DNA of 64,000 bases from Chitinophaga jiangningensis (GCF_900142605.1 NZ_FRBL01000011.1:124001-188000), one strand, 5' to 3'. Counted from the stretch's first letter, positions 53,122 to 62,430 are shown. Notes: generated by a model from the letters alone, not told the origin. Numbers and translations are program-made.

Positions 53122-53158
53122 GCGTGATGAACAGGGCCGCAGGCCCTGTTCATCACGC
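53122..53158 (-). terminator. 17-bp perfect palindrome with GCA triloop (proximal of three)
   Basis: 53122-53138 pairs perfectly with 53142-53158 (core ACAGGGCC-GCA-GGCCCTGT), directly after the stop of the DUF4998 gene at 53173. It has no T-run of its own; the next hairpin supplies it. It belongs to the C-GNA-G hairpin set also seen at 62.3-62.9 kb. Confidence 0.75.
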
Positions 53159-53172
53159 AGATAGGCTAACCA

Positions 53173-53850
53173 TTAAGGTATCTTAACGGAGTCTACCCTG
53201 GAATAAAAAGTATCAATCGCTGTTACCGTCGGTTTAAACATCGTGCGAAACTTACAAAAAGTGCCCTTTTTAACGTTTTTCAGCAGGATGGAGTCCGGGT
53301 CACCGGGATTGTCTACCGTTTGCAGCACGCCGGCAAGGTCCGTAAAATTCAGCCGTGTATTCACGTTGGTTGCATCATTGCTCTTATACCAGTACACGCA
53401 GAAATCCGCACCAATGGCTTTACTGCTTTTTACCACCCGTGGCTGCAATGAGCCTTCGTATACAGGCCCATAGGTGTTCCCCAGGATACTGGTAGGTACG
53501 GAGCGATGACCGTTGCCGTCGCGGGTAATCACCGTAAAGGAGTAACTGCTTTCCGGCAGCTTTGGTATCACTACAAATACCGAATCTGTGGATGGTGCCG
53601 CCGGCACGTCAAAGGTCATGGAGTCTTTACCGGTATTCCAGTATACGATGGCATTTTTGATTTTGGTGTCCGGCCCGCGGCGCCAGGTCAGCATCATACG
53701 CTCCCTGCCAGACCAGGTGGTGAGTTGATCTGTTTTAGCCGTGTAAAGCACTCCGCTGGGCACCACCATATTTTTAAAATTATCGTCCACCTTGGAGCAG
53801 CCATATAAACTGCAGATGGCACTTATACTGAGCATTAATTTTCTGATCAT
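53173..53850 (-). CDS. DUF4998 lipoprotein (PUL2)
   Basis: A 225-residue lipoprotein (lipobox SLYGC, Cys 18). Residues about 40-220 match the DUF4998 pattern (GRERMMLTWRRGPDTKIKNA, an Fn3-like sheet, SYSFTVITRDGNGHRS). DUF4998 proteins follow SusCD and DUF4959/DUF5000 proteins in many PULs and are probably surface glycan-binding. It is last of the four PUL2 genes, 32 bases after the previous one. Confidence 0.85.
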   Translation of the reverse strand: MIRKLMLSISAICSLYGCSKVDDNFKNMVVPSGVLYTAKTDQLTTWSGRERMMLTWRRGPDTKIKNAIVYWNTGKDSMTFDVPAAPSTDSVFVVIPKLPESSYSFTVITRDGNGHRSVPTSILGNTYGPVYEGSLQPRVVKSSKAIGADFCVYWYKSNDATNVNTRLNFTDLAGVLQTVDNPGDPDSILLKNVKKGTFCKFRTMFKPTVTAIDTFYSRVDSVKIP

Positions 53851-53882
53851 GTAAGGATGGTTTGCTGGTCAATAAATTACTG

Positions 53883-55082
53883 TTACTGGCGTGCCCCCCA
53901 GAACGACAGCTCACTGATGTAGAAATACGTAAATCCGCCCCAGGTAGAGTTGATTTTGAAACGCAGGTACCGTACCGCAGGAATGCCCGGCGGCATGTCA
54001 AAATCCTCCCCGTTTACGCTGGCAAACGTGCGATCTTCCGCACTCACCGTAGTACTTGGTGTAGGCTTGATGGAAGTAAACTCCCCCAGCAGCGTCCAGC
54101 TGCTATCCCAGCTGCCATCCGGATTAGGATTGTTGCTGCCGTAGATCTCAAATGTTTTAGGGTCACCACCTACATAGGCGCCACTGGAGCCGGAACGATG
54201 ATAAAATTTGAATCGGCTGAGCGCTGTTTTAAAGCCCATATCAAAAGTAAACCAGGCCGGCATCAGCGCCACACTGGTTTTGGTATGGAAGCAGTCGTTA
54301 TCCGAGTTCCAAACGTTGTTCCAAAGGAAGGTCATGTTGCGCAGCGATAAGCCCGACCAGGTATGGCCGATGTTATTATCGGTAGGCAGGGATACTTCCT
54401 TGAACGGTGCTTTGTCGATCGGCGTTTCGAAAATTGGTTTCAACTCTTTGATCAGCGTGTCCGATTTATTGCCCCAGCGGTCTTTCGTATATACGGCAAA
54501 GCGCTGCGTAACCGTATCATAGCCACGGGCGGTAACGGCGCCGGCGGCAGCTTCGCTGGTATAAATGGTAATGTTCTTCCAGGTATTTTTACCGGTAGTA
54601 TCCAGCATGAGGTAATAGGTGAGCGGCGCCATGGCTTCATTTTTATAAATGGCTACCACCCCGCCAAAAGTGGCCCTGAAATCGATGGACCGCTGCGCGG
54701 ACCTCACCGGCGGCGTAAGCGGGTTCACTGTCACTTCTGTAGCAGCAGATGCCTTTTCATTACGCCCTACGGTATATAATTTCACAATTTTCGGGAGGGT
54801 GTCACCAAAGCCGGTCACCACCAGCGTATCACCAAAGTAAGAAGCTTTGGCTTCACGCTTTACTTCCGCGTTGGCATTATACACCGCTTTTACATAGAGC
54901 AGGTTTGGATCTGCCGGGATGGTGTAGGTGATGATAGCACCACCCGGAATGTTGGTCACATTGAATTTCGTGATGGCGGCGGGTGCCGGTGCATTTTCAT
55001 CTACATACACCCGGATGCCCTCTTTTTTACAGGCCAGTGTTACCATGCCAGCCAGCAGTATTAACAGATAAATCTTTTTCAT
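53883..55082 (-). CDS. DUF4959/DUF5126/DUF5000-type lipoprotein (PUL2)
   Basis: About 399 residues from ATG 55082 (or 402 from 55091). Lipobox VTLAC. N-terminal DUF4959-like domain (about 30-130), a middle DUF5126-like part (about 135-235) and a C-terminal discoidin-like DUF5000 domain (about 250-399, WFTFDMGFKTALSRFKFYHR and VRYLRFKINSTWGGF). The discoidin fold suggests glycan binding on the cell surface. It follows SusD by about 20 bases. Confidence 0.9.
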   Translation of the reverse strand: MKKIYLLILLAGMVTLACKKEGIRVYVDENAPAPAAITKFNVTNIPGGAIITYTIPADPNLLYVKAVYNANAEVKREAKASYFGDTLVVTGFGDTLPKIVKLYTVGRNEKASAATEVTVNPLTPPVRSAQRSIDFRATFGGVVAIYKNEAMAPLTYYLMLDTTGKNTWKNITIYTSEAAAGAVTARGYDTVTQRFAVYTKDRWGNKSDTLIKELKPIFETPIDKAPFKEVSLPTDNNIGHTWSGLSLRNMTFLWNNVWNSDNDCFHTKTSVALMPAWFTFDMGFKTALSRFKFYHRSGSSGAYVGGDPKTFEIYGSNNPNPDGSWDSSWTLLGEFTSIKPTPSTTVSAEDRTFASVNGEDFDMPPGIPAVRYLRFKINSTWGGFTYFYISELSFWGARQ

Positions 55083-55103
55083 AGTAGTCATTTTTGCGGG
55101 AAC

Positions 55104-57029
55104 TTACCATCCCGGATTTTGAACAAGATTTCGGTTTACAGTCATGTTCGATACCTTGATAGGCCAGAAATAATCTTTCAGGCTAAACGTCTGGTACAGG
55201 ATCGGACGCACTTTGTAATATGCCTCTGCGGTGGACTGCTGTATATCCCAGCCCGTCATCGGTGCGTTCATCAATGCCGGCGCTTCTTTCCAGCGGCGCA
55301 TGTCGTAAAAACGCTGCCCTTCAAATGCCAGCTCTATATATCTCTCCTGGTGGATAATACTGCGCAGCCCTTCTTTAGTGGTAAACTTACCGGGGTTGAT
55401 GCCGAAGTTGGTCCAGGCATTTTCCACCGTAGGAATACCTGCCCTGGCCCTTACCAGGTTAATGTATTGCAAGGCTTCGCCAGTAGGCCCGTTTGCTTCA
55501 TTATACGCCTCCGCAGCCAGCAGGTACAGGTCAGCCAGACGGAACTCCGGCCATGGATACTGCTGAATCGTAAGCGTGGAAGAAGTACCGATTACATCCT
55601 GGTAATGCACGTATTTTTTGATCCAGTAGCCGGTAGTAGAATAAGCAAACTGCACCTGTTGCGATGCTGCCTGTCCTTTCTTGGATTTCACACTGAGGAT
55701 AGCCGCCTTTTCATCATACTTGCCCTGTCCATACCATTTTCCCCCATCAAAGCCAAGGTTCGCATAAAAACGTGGTTCCCGGTCGTAGTTCACCGTAGCA
55801 GTCACGTAGCCCACTTCAAAATCTGTTTTCTCTTCGTTCACGGCTGTACGAAGATTATAGCGGGTGCTGTAGGGATAGGTTTTATCCTCGCTGATAGGCA
55901 CTCCGTTTTTAGAATAGAATGTTTCCACAATTTTAAGCGGTGGCGCCAGTTGTCCGCGGGGCGAGGTATTGTCCAGAAAAGCAGGATCCAGGCCACGGGG
56001 AATACTGTTTGTTTGCAGGTCATTCACCATACTGTTGGGGTTGGCCCATATCTGCTCTGAGTTCCAGCGGTCGCAGATGGCATTGCGAATACTCATCTCC
56101 GTATATTGTTGCGGGCTGAGGTAATAGGCCGCTACACTTTGTGTAAACGTATAGAGCTTCATCCCCTGGGAGTGGCACATATCAATGGCTTCCTGGCAGG
56201 CTGCTGCGGCCCTGGCCCATTTACTGTCATCTTTCTGTGCAGGAAACAGGGCCACATTGCGGTTATCTGTAAATCCGTTGTAGTCAGGATTACCGTTGAA
56301 CAGCGGGCTGGCGGCATATACAAGTATCTTCGCTTTCATGGCCAGGCAGATAGGCTGTGTGATACGGCCCTGCTCTGCAGCCAGGTTTGCGATGATTTCC
56401 GGCAGGTCCGGCTTTGCCTCATCCAGCAGTTGTACGATGTAGTTAAAGCAGCTGTCGATCGGATCACGGTATACCCTGATCTGGTCAATGGTGGCGTCCA
56501 TCGGCAGGTTTACCTTCACCAGCGGAATAGGTCCGTACAGGCGTAACAGGTAGAAGTGGTAATAGGCTTTCAGGAACTTTACTTCTGCGGCCCAGCGGGC
56601 TTTTTCCGAGGCATCCATGTCGGGTACCCGCCTGATATTTTCCAGGAAGATGTTACAGTCGCGTATGGCCTGGTACATCGACTTCGCTCCCCAGGCGCCA
56701 TCCCAGAAGTTAACCATTGGATCACTGGCGCTTTGCTGACCTACGGCGATGTTAAAGCCACTCGGTTGGGAAGCACCGGAAACAAATGGGTATATCAGGG
56801 ACCATTCATCGCCCGCCGACATCCCCACATTCCCATTGATGGTGCCGTGCGAAGGCAGGTAACTGTAACAGGTGAATAAATATTTTTCAGCCTCCTTGCG
56901 CATGGAAAATGCACTTTCAATGGTGGCCATATTATCCGGGATCACATCCAGGTATTTCTTACAGGAGCTGAGTGCACCTGTGATCATCCCGGATAGCAGC
57001 ATGTATAGGATATACTTCGTTAATTTCAT
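55104..57029 (-). CDS. SusD/RagB family outer membrane lipoprotein (PUL2)
   Basis: A 641-residue SusD-like lipoprotein (lipobox ALSSC, then KKYLDVIPDN). It shows the helical TPR scaffold and C-terminal ADLYLLAAEAYNEANGPTG, HQERYIELAFEGQRFYDMRRW and VQNPGW, as in its PUL1 counterpart. Partner of the SusC encoded 19 bases upstream. Confidence 0.95.
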   Translation of the reverse strand: MKLTKYILYMLLSGMITGALSSCKKYLDVIPDNMATIESAFSMRKEAEKYLFTCYSYLPSHGTINGNVGMSAGDEWSLIYPFVSGASQPSGFNIAVGQQSASDPMVNFWDGAWGAKSMYQAIRDCNIFLENIRRVPDMDASEKARWAAEVKFLKAYYHFYLLRLYGPIPLVKVNLPMDATIDQIRVYRDPIDSCFNYIVQLLDEAKPDLPEIIANLAAEQGRITQPICLAMKAKILVYAASPLFNGNPDYNGFTDNRNVALFPAQKDDSKWARAAAACQEAIDMCHSQGMKLYTFTQSVAAYYLSPQQYTEMSIRNAICDRWNSEQIWANPNSMVNDLQTNSIPRGLDPAFLDNTSPRGQLAPPLKIVETFYSKNGVPISEDKTYPYSTRYNLRTAVNEEKTDFEVGYVTATVNYDREPRFYANLGFDGGKWYGQGKYDEKAAILSVKSKKGQAASQQVQFAYSTTGYWIKKYVHYQDVIGTSSTLTIQQYPWPEFRLADLYLLAAEAYNEANGPTGEALQYINLVRARAGIPTVENAWTNFGINPGKFTTKEGLRSIIHQERYIELAFEGQRFYDMRRWKEAPALMNAPMTGWDIQQSTAEAYYKVRPILYQTFSLKDYFWPIKVSNMTVNRNLVQNPGW

Positions 57030-57048
57030 CTGATTACTTTTTAATTGC

Positions 57049-60000
57049 CTAGTTAAAAGTGAGGTTCACACCAAAGTTGAATACCCGCTGTACCGGGTAT
57101 TTAAGGCCAAGGCCTCCCATTTCCACATCCCACAGGTCAAACTTCGACAGACAGAATAAATTGGTAGCATTGGCATACAGCCTGAAGGTGGAAGTATGCA
57201 GGCGTTTCTGCCAGGACTTAGGCAGGTTGTAACCTATTTCCACCTGTTTGAGTCGCAGGAATGCCCCGTTGCGCATCCACCAGGTACTGGCAGCAGAGTT
57301 ATTATACATGTACGAGTTACTTAGTCGCGGCCACAGTGCATATACATTCTGGTTATCTTCTGACCAGTGATCATCCGCATAGGCCTTCAGCAACTGGGTT
57401 TCGTTTACAAACGGCGCGGTGGAGTCGGCATTAATAAAGAAGGAAGTGCGACCTACACCCTGGAAAAACGCAGAGATATCCCAGTTTTTGTAACCGGCAG
57501 AGAAGCCAAATCCGTACACAATTTCAGGAGTTTCCGGAAATCCGATATTGGTCATGTCTGCATCTGTGATCAGGCCGTCGCCGTTGAGATCCGTGTATTT
57601 AATATCTCCCCCGCGATATTCCCCATTTTTTAAAGTTTGCTTAGGGGAGTTCAAAGCCTCCTTATCGTCCACGAATAAACGCTCTGCAATAAGTCCATAT
57701 TTACCGCTGATAGCGCGGCCTACGCGGGAACGGTATAATTCATTGGACATATACTGCGGCTCCTCATATTTGGTATACACGCCGGTAGCATAGGTGAAGT
57801 TAGCCATCACCTGGAACCAGCTTTTTTCGTAGTGCTGGTTATAGTCCAGGGAGAGATCCACGCCCTTGCTTTCGGCCTCTCCCACGTTGGCTTTAGGAAT
57901 GTTCGTAAGCCCCATAGTGGAAGGAATAAACTCACGGGACATGAGGATGTTGGTACGACGGTATTTGTACACCTCACCTGTGAAGTTGAGTTTATCCTTT
58001 ATACTGAGTTCTATGGCAGCATTGGCCTGATAAGATTTTTCCCAGGTGATTTCCGGGTTGGCATAGCGGGCTACCGTGTACCCACTGAGAGAATATAATC
58101 TGTCTGTACCAAATGCAGCGCCTTTAGCCCCATCGTTTGGCCGGGTGTCCGACAGGTAGAAGAAGCGCTCCCCTTCGTTACCAATCGCATCGTTACCCAC
58201 CAAACCGTAGGTAGACCTGAGTTTCAGGTTAGTAATGGTATTAGCGATACTGCCTTTTTTGAAGAACTCCTCATTGGAGATGGTCCAGGCAACACCGGCA
58301 GACGGGAAGAAGCCAAACCTTTTCTTTTCATAGAATCTTTCTGAACCATTATAACCGAAGTTGAATTCAGCGAAGTAGCGGGTGTCGTAGTTATAGGTAG
58401 CGCGACCAGACAAGCCCGTGTTACGACCCGGCAAAGTGGCCATCAGCGTTTCGCCGGAAGGGTTAGCCGTGCTGCGCATAATATTGATCAACATACCGTT
58501 GATATTGTGTTTACCAAAGGAATGGCCGTAGCTCAGGGAAGATTCCCAGTAGAATACCGCATTCACTTTTTTCATATCATCGGCGTTGTTGTTGAAGTCC
58601 AGGTATTCACGACCAGTGGTGGGATTCAGCGGTACCAGCGTATACGGCTTTTCTGAATCGTTCCAGCCGGTGGCCTGATAAAAGAAAGGAGAATAGGCTC
58701 TCAGCACATAAAAGTTGGAGGTCCTGTTTACGTTCACCATAGTGCGGAAGTTCAGGCCGGGAATAAGTTGATCCAGCTTTTGTTTTACTTCCATCTGGGC
58801 GGACATGAACGATCTTGATTCATCCTTGTACCCCATCATGAGCGCTGCGTAAGGGTTCATGAGCAGGTAGCCTTTGTCAAGGTTGTTACCGAACATGATA
58901 TGATTGACATAGCTATGTTCTTCATCTTTCGGATAGAAGGCGGGGAACATCACCGGGTTGGAGTGCATTACCTGGCGGTACATCCAGGAGCCGCCGGTGG
59001 TGGCGCCGCTGCCGATAGGTCCTTTATAGTCATCGAAGTTACCGCTGGTACGTACCGTGAGCAGGGTGGATTTAGTGAGGTCCACATCTACGTTGGCGCG
59101 GATGGTATAGCGTTTAATACTTACGTTACTGTTAAAGTTGTTTTGTTTATCTACTTTAAGCACCCCATTATCATTGGTAAAAGAGCCGGATACAAAGTAG
59201 CGGGCCACGCCGCCGCCGCCGCTCACGTTGAGGTTGGCACGCTGGTTAACAGCCCATTTTTTAAAGAGCTGGTCCTGCCAGTCGTTAGCCGGGTAGCGTA
59301 ATGGGTTTTTACCTTCTATGGTACCGCGGATCTGGTCTTCCGTATAGGGCTCCGATTGTTTTGGATTACGTGTTTTGGTGGCTTCATTTGCCAGCTGCAT
59401 GTAAGTGACCGGATCTGCGAGTTCAATATTTTTGGTAGCCTGGGAGAAGGAATTTTCCGCGCGGAAATTAATTTTCGCAGGGCCTTCTTTACCGTGGCGG
59501 GTGGTAACGAGAATTACGCCGTTTGCTCCTCTGGCGCCATAGAGGGCGGTGGAGGTAGCGTCTTTCATGATAGAGAAGCTTTCGATATCATCGGGGCGGA
59601 GTCGCGCCAGATCGTCCGTGGAGAGCTCTACCCCATCGATGAGGATGAGCGGATCTTTTTTATATCCGAAGGTGGTAACGCCGCGTACAAAGAAGTCTGC
59701 ATTATCCGCTCCCGGTTCACCGCTGCGCTGGTAGGCGATGAGGCCGGCGGCCCTGCCTGCAAGAGCAGTGGTAAGGTTGCTGCTGGGTACTTTTAGATCG
59801 GCTACGTTGATGGACGTTACGGAGCCTACTACTTCTCTTTTCTTTTGCGTACCGTAGGCGACTACCACCGTTTCGCCGAGTGTGTTGGTGGATGGTTTGA
59901 GGATTATGTTGATGGTGGATTGTGTGGAGATGGCTACTTCCCTGGCTTCAAATCCCATCATGGTATAGATGACGGTGGCATTGTCCGGTACTACGAGGAT

Positions 60001-60288
60001 GTAGCGGCCGTTAATATCGGTCACCGTACCCATGGAAGTTTTATTCTTCACTACTACGGTTACTCCCGGTAAGGGTGTACCGGAGCTGTCGGTCACCAGG
60101 CCTTTGATTTCTTTATTTACAAACCGCTCTTTTTCGTTTAGTCGTTTGCATAAGTCACTAATTTTTTTTTCGGGAGATGTAAATCCCGTTGCAGCATAGC
60201 TGCCAGTTGCTGCTTTGGGGCCGGCAGAAGAAAGATGCGGCCACAGTAGCAGTAACACATAAGCATTTTTGCGTAGCGTTCTGATCAT
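57049..60288 (-). CDS. SusC/RagA TonB-linked outer membrane protein, no STN domain (PUL2)
   Basis: A 1079-residue SusC-type transporter: carboxypeptidase-like domain (about 60-140, KGLVTDSSGTPLPGVTVVV), TonB box near VVVAYGTQKK, plug with SVTSINVADLKV and MKDATSTALYGARGANG, and barrel. Between the signal peptide and the carboxypeptidase domain there is only about 40 residues, so the STN domain of PUL1's SusC is missing; this fits the absence of a FecR/ECF pair. How it is regulated is not visible, but tandem repeats lie upstream (60349-60504). Confidence 0.95.
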   Translation of the reverse strand: MIRTLRKNAYVLLLLWPHLSSAGPKAATGSYAATGFTSPEKKISDLCKRLNEKERFVNKEIKGLVTDSSGTPLPGVTVVVKNKTSMGTVTDINGRYILVVPDNATVIYTMMGFEAREVAISTQSTINIILKPSTNTLGETVVVAYGTQKKREVVGSVTSINVADLKVPSSNLTTALAGRAAGLIAYQRSGEPGADNADFFVRGVTTFGYKKDPLILIDGVELSTDDLARLRPDDIESFSIMKDATSTALYGARGANGVILVTTRHGKEGPAKINFRAENSFSQATKNIELADPVTYMQLANEATKTRNPKQSEPYTEDQIRGTIEGKNPLRYPANDWQDQLFKKWAVNQRANLNVSGGGGVARYFVSGSFTNDNGVLKVDKQNNFNSNVSIKRYTIRANVDVDLTKSTLLTVRTSGNFDDYKGPIGSGATTGGSWMYRQVMHSNPVMFPAFYPKDEEHSYVNHIMFGNNLDKGYLLMNPYAALMMGYKDESRSFMSAQMEVKQKLDQLIPGLNFRTMVNVNRTSNFYVLRAYSPFFYQATGWNDSEKPYTLVPLNPTTGREYLDFNNNADDMKKVNAVFYWESSLSYGHSFGKHNINGMLINIMRSTANPSGETLMATLPGRNTGLSGRATYNYDTRYFAEFNFGYNGSERFYEKKRFGFFPSAGVAWTISNEEFFKKGSIANTITNLKLRSTYGLVGNDAIGNEGERFFYLSDTRPNDGAKGAAFGTDRLYSLSGYTVARYANPEITWEKSYQANAAIELSIKDKLNFTGEVYKYRRTNILMSREFIPSTMGLTNIPKANVGEAESKGVDLSLDYNQHYEKSWFQVMANFTYATGVYTKYEEPQYMSNELYRSRVGRAISGKYGLIAERLFVDDKEALNSPKQTLKNGEYRGGDIKYTDLNGDGLITDADMTNIGFPETPEIVYGFGFSAGYKNWDISAFFQGVGRTSFFINADSTAPFVNETQLLKAYADDHWSEDNQNVYALWPRLSNSYMYNNSAASTWWMRNGAFLRLKQVEIGYNLPKSWQKRLHTSTFRLYANATNLFCLSKFDLWDVEMGGLGLKYPVQRVFNFGVNLTFN

Positions 60289-60856
60289 GGAATGAAGTTT
60301 TACTTGATGATTGCGATTGATTCTGGCAGGAGAAAAACTTTTTTACGGTTACGGCAATACGATTCTGTGGCAGGCGTATACTTTTTTTACACGCGCTGCA
60401 GCAGCGTTGATTCCGGGGAATTGTTTCGATTACAGCAATAAGATTCCGTTACAGTGCGTATTACTTTTTATACGTGCTGTATCAGCGTAGATTCCGGGGA
60501 ATAGATGGTCATGATGGAATTGTTACTTTTCCATTTAATAAACGTGGCTATACATTAAGTACAAGACTAACTACAGAAATACAAAATCACAGTTGTACCT
60601 AAACGTGGTGAATATAATAGTAATAAATCCAAGTTTTCATTGCTCAGTTATTCTACAGGGACATTTACTTTTTGGTTGTTACAGTAATAATATTTTGGCT
60701 GATGTATCTTCTGCAATCGTTTGCAGTATTAACACAAAAGAAAGAAAAATAATACTTATCTAATGATAGTATTTTATTATTTTAAGATATTATTTTCACA
60801 TGAAATAAAGTTCACTAACTCGATTTAGCGTAACGGAGAAGGTGGAATCACCTGGT
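60289..60856. other. Long leader region of PUL2 without genes
   Basis: A 568-base AT-rich gap upstream of susC. It holds the imperfect tandem repeats at 60349-60504, a related TTACAGTAATAATATT at 60679-60694 and a perfect CTGCAA-TCGT-TTGCAG inverted repeat (60711-60726). No full TAnnTTTG element for susC was found, so the promoter may be of another type. Confidence 0.6.
60349..60504. repeat. Two imperfect 75-bp tandem repeats upstream of PUL2 susC
   Basis: Units at 60349-60423 and 60430-60504 (81-base period) share TTACrGCAATAmGATTC at the start, a GCGTAT...ACG-like stem over a T-run in the middle, and GATTCCGGGGAAT at the end. A shorter degenerate piece (GATTCTGGCAG with a T-run) precedes them at about 60318. 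They may be activator sites for the PUL2 promoter. Confidence 0.65.
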
Positions 60857-61297
60857 TTATGAAATCGTTTGCTGCCCCTGCCAGTAGGTAATTGCCGCGA
60901 GGATACAGAACACGAACACCACGGCTGCACGAACAATATACAGCATCAGTTTACTTTCTTCAGCAAGCTGTTTATCCCCAGGATTTTTTTCGCTTTTAAA
61001 GGAAAGGGCGATCAAATTACTTTGCAACAGTGCGGAAGCGACGAGGAAAATAGTTACCGGCACTATGAGCAGTACCCAGAGGCTGCTTTTATCTCCATAG
61101 TGATCGGCCTCCCCTTTGAGGTTGAAATGAATGGGAACATTATCAGGCAGATTAATCCATGCGATTATAAACTCCAGCAACAATATGGCCAGCAGGGAAA
61201 TGGTGAGATAAGTAATAAACACGAAGTTCTTTTTCTGAGGGTCGGGGAAAAAAAACAATTTGATGCGGTTAACGCTCATGAGAATTTTTTTTTGCAT
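60857..61297 (-). CDS. DUF1648 membrane protein
   Basis: A 146-residue membrane protein with three TM helices. Between the first two is the DUF1648 hallmark PDNVPIHFNLKGEADHYGDK (about 50-69). DUF1648 proteins are small membrane proteins, some acting as immunity/export helpers (SdpI-like), but the function here is unknown. The gene is alone, upstream of PUL2 on the same strand. Confidence 0.85.
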   Translation of the reverse strand: MQKKILMSVNRIKLFFFPDPQKKNFVFITYLTISLLAILLLEFIIAWINLPDNVPIHFNLKGEADHYGDKSSLWVLLIVPVTIFLVASALLQSNLIALSFKSEKNPGDKQLAEESKLMLYIVRAAVVFVFCILAAITYWQGQQTIS

Positions 61298-61387
61298 TCC
61301 AGGGTTACGGGTTCTTTTTAAAGATACGGGAAATATCTAAATGTTGGATGTTTCCGATGATTTCATTTTTACCTGGTACAGGAGCAT

Positions 61388-61416
61388 AAAAAAAGGTCCG
61401 GCCAACTGGCCGGACC
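61388..61416 (-). terminator. Terminator after SDR gene
   Basis: A perfect 9-bp stem (61395-61403 with 61408-61416, GGTCCGGCC / GGCCGGACC) with a 4-base loop, followed on the minus strand by seven T residues. Confidence 0.9.
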
Positions 61417-61445
61417 CGCTATATCGATGGGTAAGCAAAGCTTTT

Positions 61446-62198
61446 TTATACTGCGGTATAAGCACCGTCCACGAGGTATTTACCGCCGGTTACATAGGAT
61501 GCTTTATCGGAACTGAGCCATACAACCAGCTCTGCTACTTCTGATGTTTTTCCGAGCCGACCTATAGGGTGCAGCCCCACTAGCGCAGCTTTCGCTGTAG
61601 CATCCATCATATCCAGCAGCGGTGTATTGATATAACCCGGACATACTGCATTTACCCGGATTCCTTTGGCGGAATATTCCGCAGCAGCCGTTTCGGTTAA
61701 CCCAATTACGCCATGTTTTGCGGCCACATAGGCTGCGGCATTGGCAGAACCAACCACACCCAGAATGGATGAAATATTTACGATGGCGCCACCGCCACTT
61801 TTTAACATAGCTGGCAACTGGTATTTCATGCCATAAAAAACACTATTCAGGTTAACACCAATGACTTTTTGATAAGTATCTATACTGTAATCAGCAATGG
61901 GTTTTGCCTCGCCACCTATACCTGCGTTGTTGCAGGCAATATCCAGGCGGCCGTATAGTTCCAGCGTTTTATCTACCAGCGCCCTGCAATCTTCGGGGTT
62001 ACTCACATCACATTTTACAAACGATGCTTCGCCACCCTTCTCTTTTATGGATGCTACTACTTTAGCACCATGCGTTTCATTTACATCACTCACAATTACC
62101 TTTGCACCACCATCGGCATACAGCAGTGCCACTGCTTCACCAATCCCTGATCCGGCACCGGTTACCAGCGCCACCTTTCCTTTAAATAACTGTTCCAT
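61446..62198 (-). CDS. SDR family oxidoreductase (classical type)
   Basis: A 250-residue classical SDR with all motifs: TGAGSGIG (about 14-21), NNAG, catalytic Ser in VNISSILG and YVAAKHG (Tyr-x-x-x-Lys), and PGYINTP. Length is standard (glucose 1-dehydrogenase/cyclohexanol dehydrogenase-like group), but the substrate is not determinable. It has its own promoter element (62243) and terminator, so it is monocistronic. Confidence 0.9.
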   Translation of the reverse strand: MEQLFKGKVALVTGAGSGIGEAVALLYADGGAKVIVSDVNETHGAKVVASIKEKGGEASFVKCDVSNPEDCRALVDKTLELYGRLDIACNNAGIGGEAKPIADYSIDTYQKVIGVNLNSVFYGMKYQLPAMLKSGGGAIVNISSILGVVGSANAAAYVAAKHGVIGLTETAAAEYSAKGIRVNAVCPGYINTPLLDMMDATAKAALVGLHPIGRLGKTSEVAELVVWLSSDKASYVTGGKYLVDGAYTAV

Positions 62199-62242
62199 AC
62201 TACTCCTTTTTTAGTGCGTAAAACAATATCTTTTCTGTATAA

Positions 62243-62250
62243 CAAAAGTA
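62243..62250 (-). promoter_or_regulatory. -7 promoter element (TACTTTTG) of SDR gene
   Basis: On the minus strand TACTTTTG matches TAnnTTTG, 45 bases upstream of the SDR start. No clear -33 element. Confidence 0.5.
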
Positions 62251-62346
62251 AGGAATGATGCAGGGGCGAAGGATGATAAATATCAGTTTGCAGGGGCTTT
62301 TAGTAATGATTTAACATATCTCCATTTTATTCATTGGAGTTGTTTG

Positions 62347-62361
62347 TCCGCCTGCGGCGGA
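62347..62361. repeat. Hairpin with GCA triloop (TCCGCC-TGC-GGCGGA)
   Basis: A 6-bp stem and 3-base loop, 9 bases before a TTTTTTTCTCGCAAAGCAGC module on the same strand (62371-62394). Confidence 0.6.
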
Positions 62362-62370
62362 GGTGTTTGA

Positions 62371-62394
62371 TTTTTTTCTCGCAAAGCAGCAAAG
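62371..62394 (+). repeat. TTTTTTTCTCGCAAAGCAGC module, inverted relative to tandem array
   Basis: The module on the plus strand is the inverse of the GCTGCTTTGCGAGAAAAAAA part in each unit of the 87-bp array. It is preceded by a hairpin, as is the array's last unit on the minus strand. Confidence 0.6.
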
Positions 62395-62430
62395 CAGGTA
62401 AGCAGCTAAGGATTGTGTTATGTTGTTTGT

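Noticed and set aside
52904..53164. 86-residue plus-strand frame
   Set aside because: Runs straight through the three hairpins after PUL2 and has no domain character.
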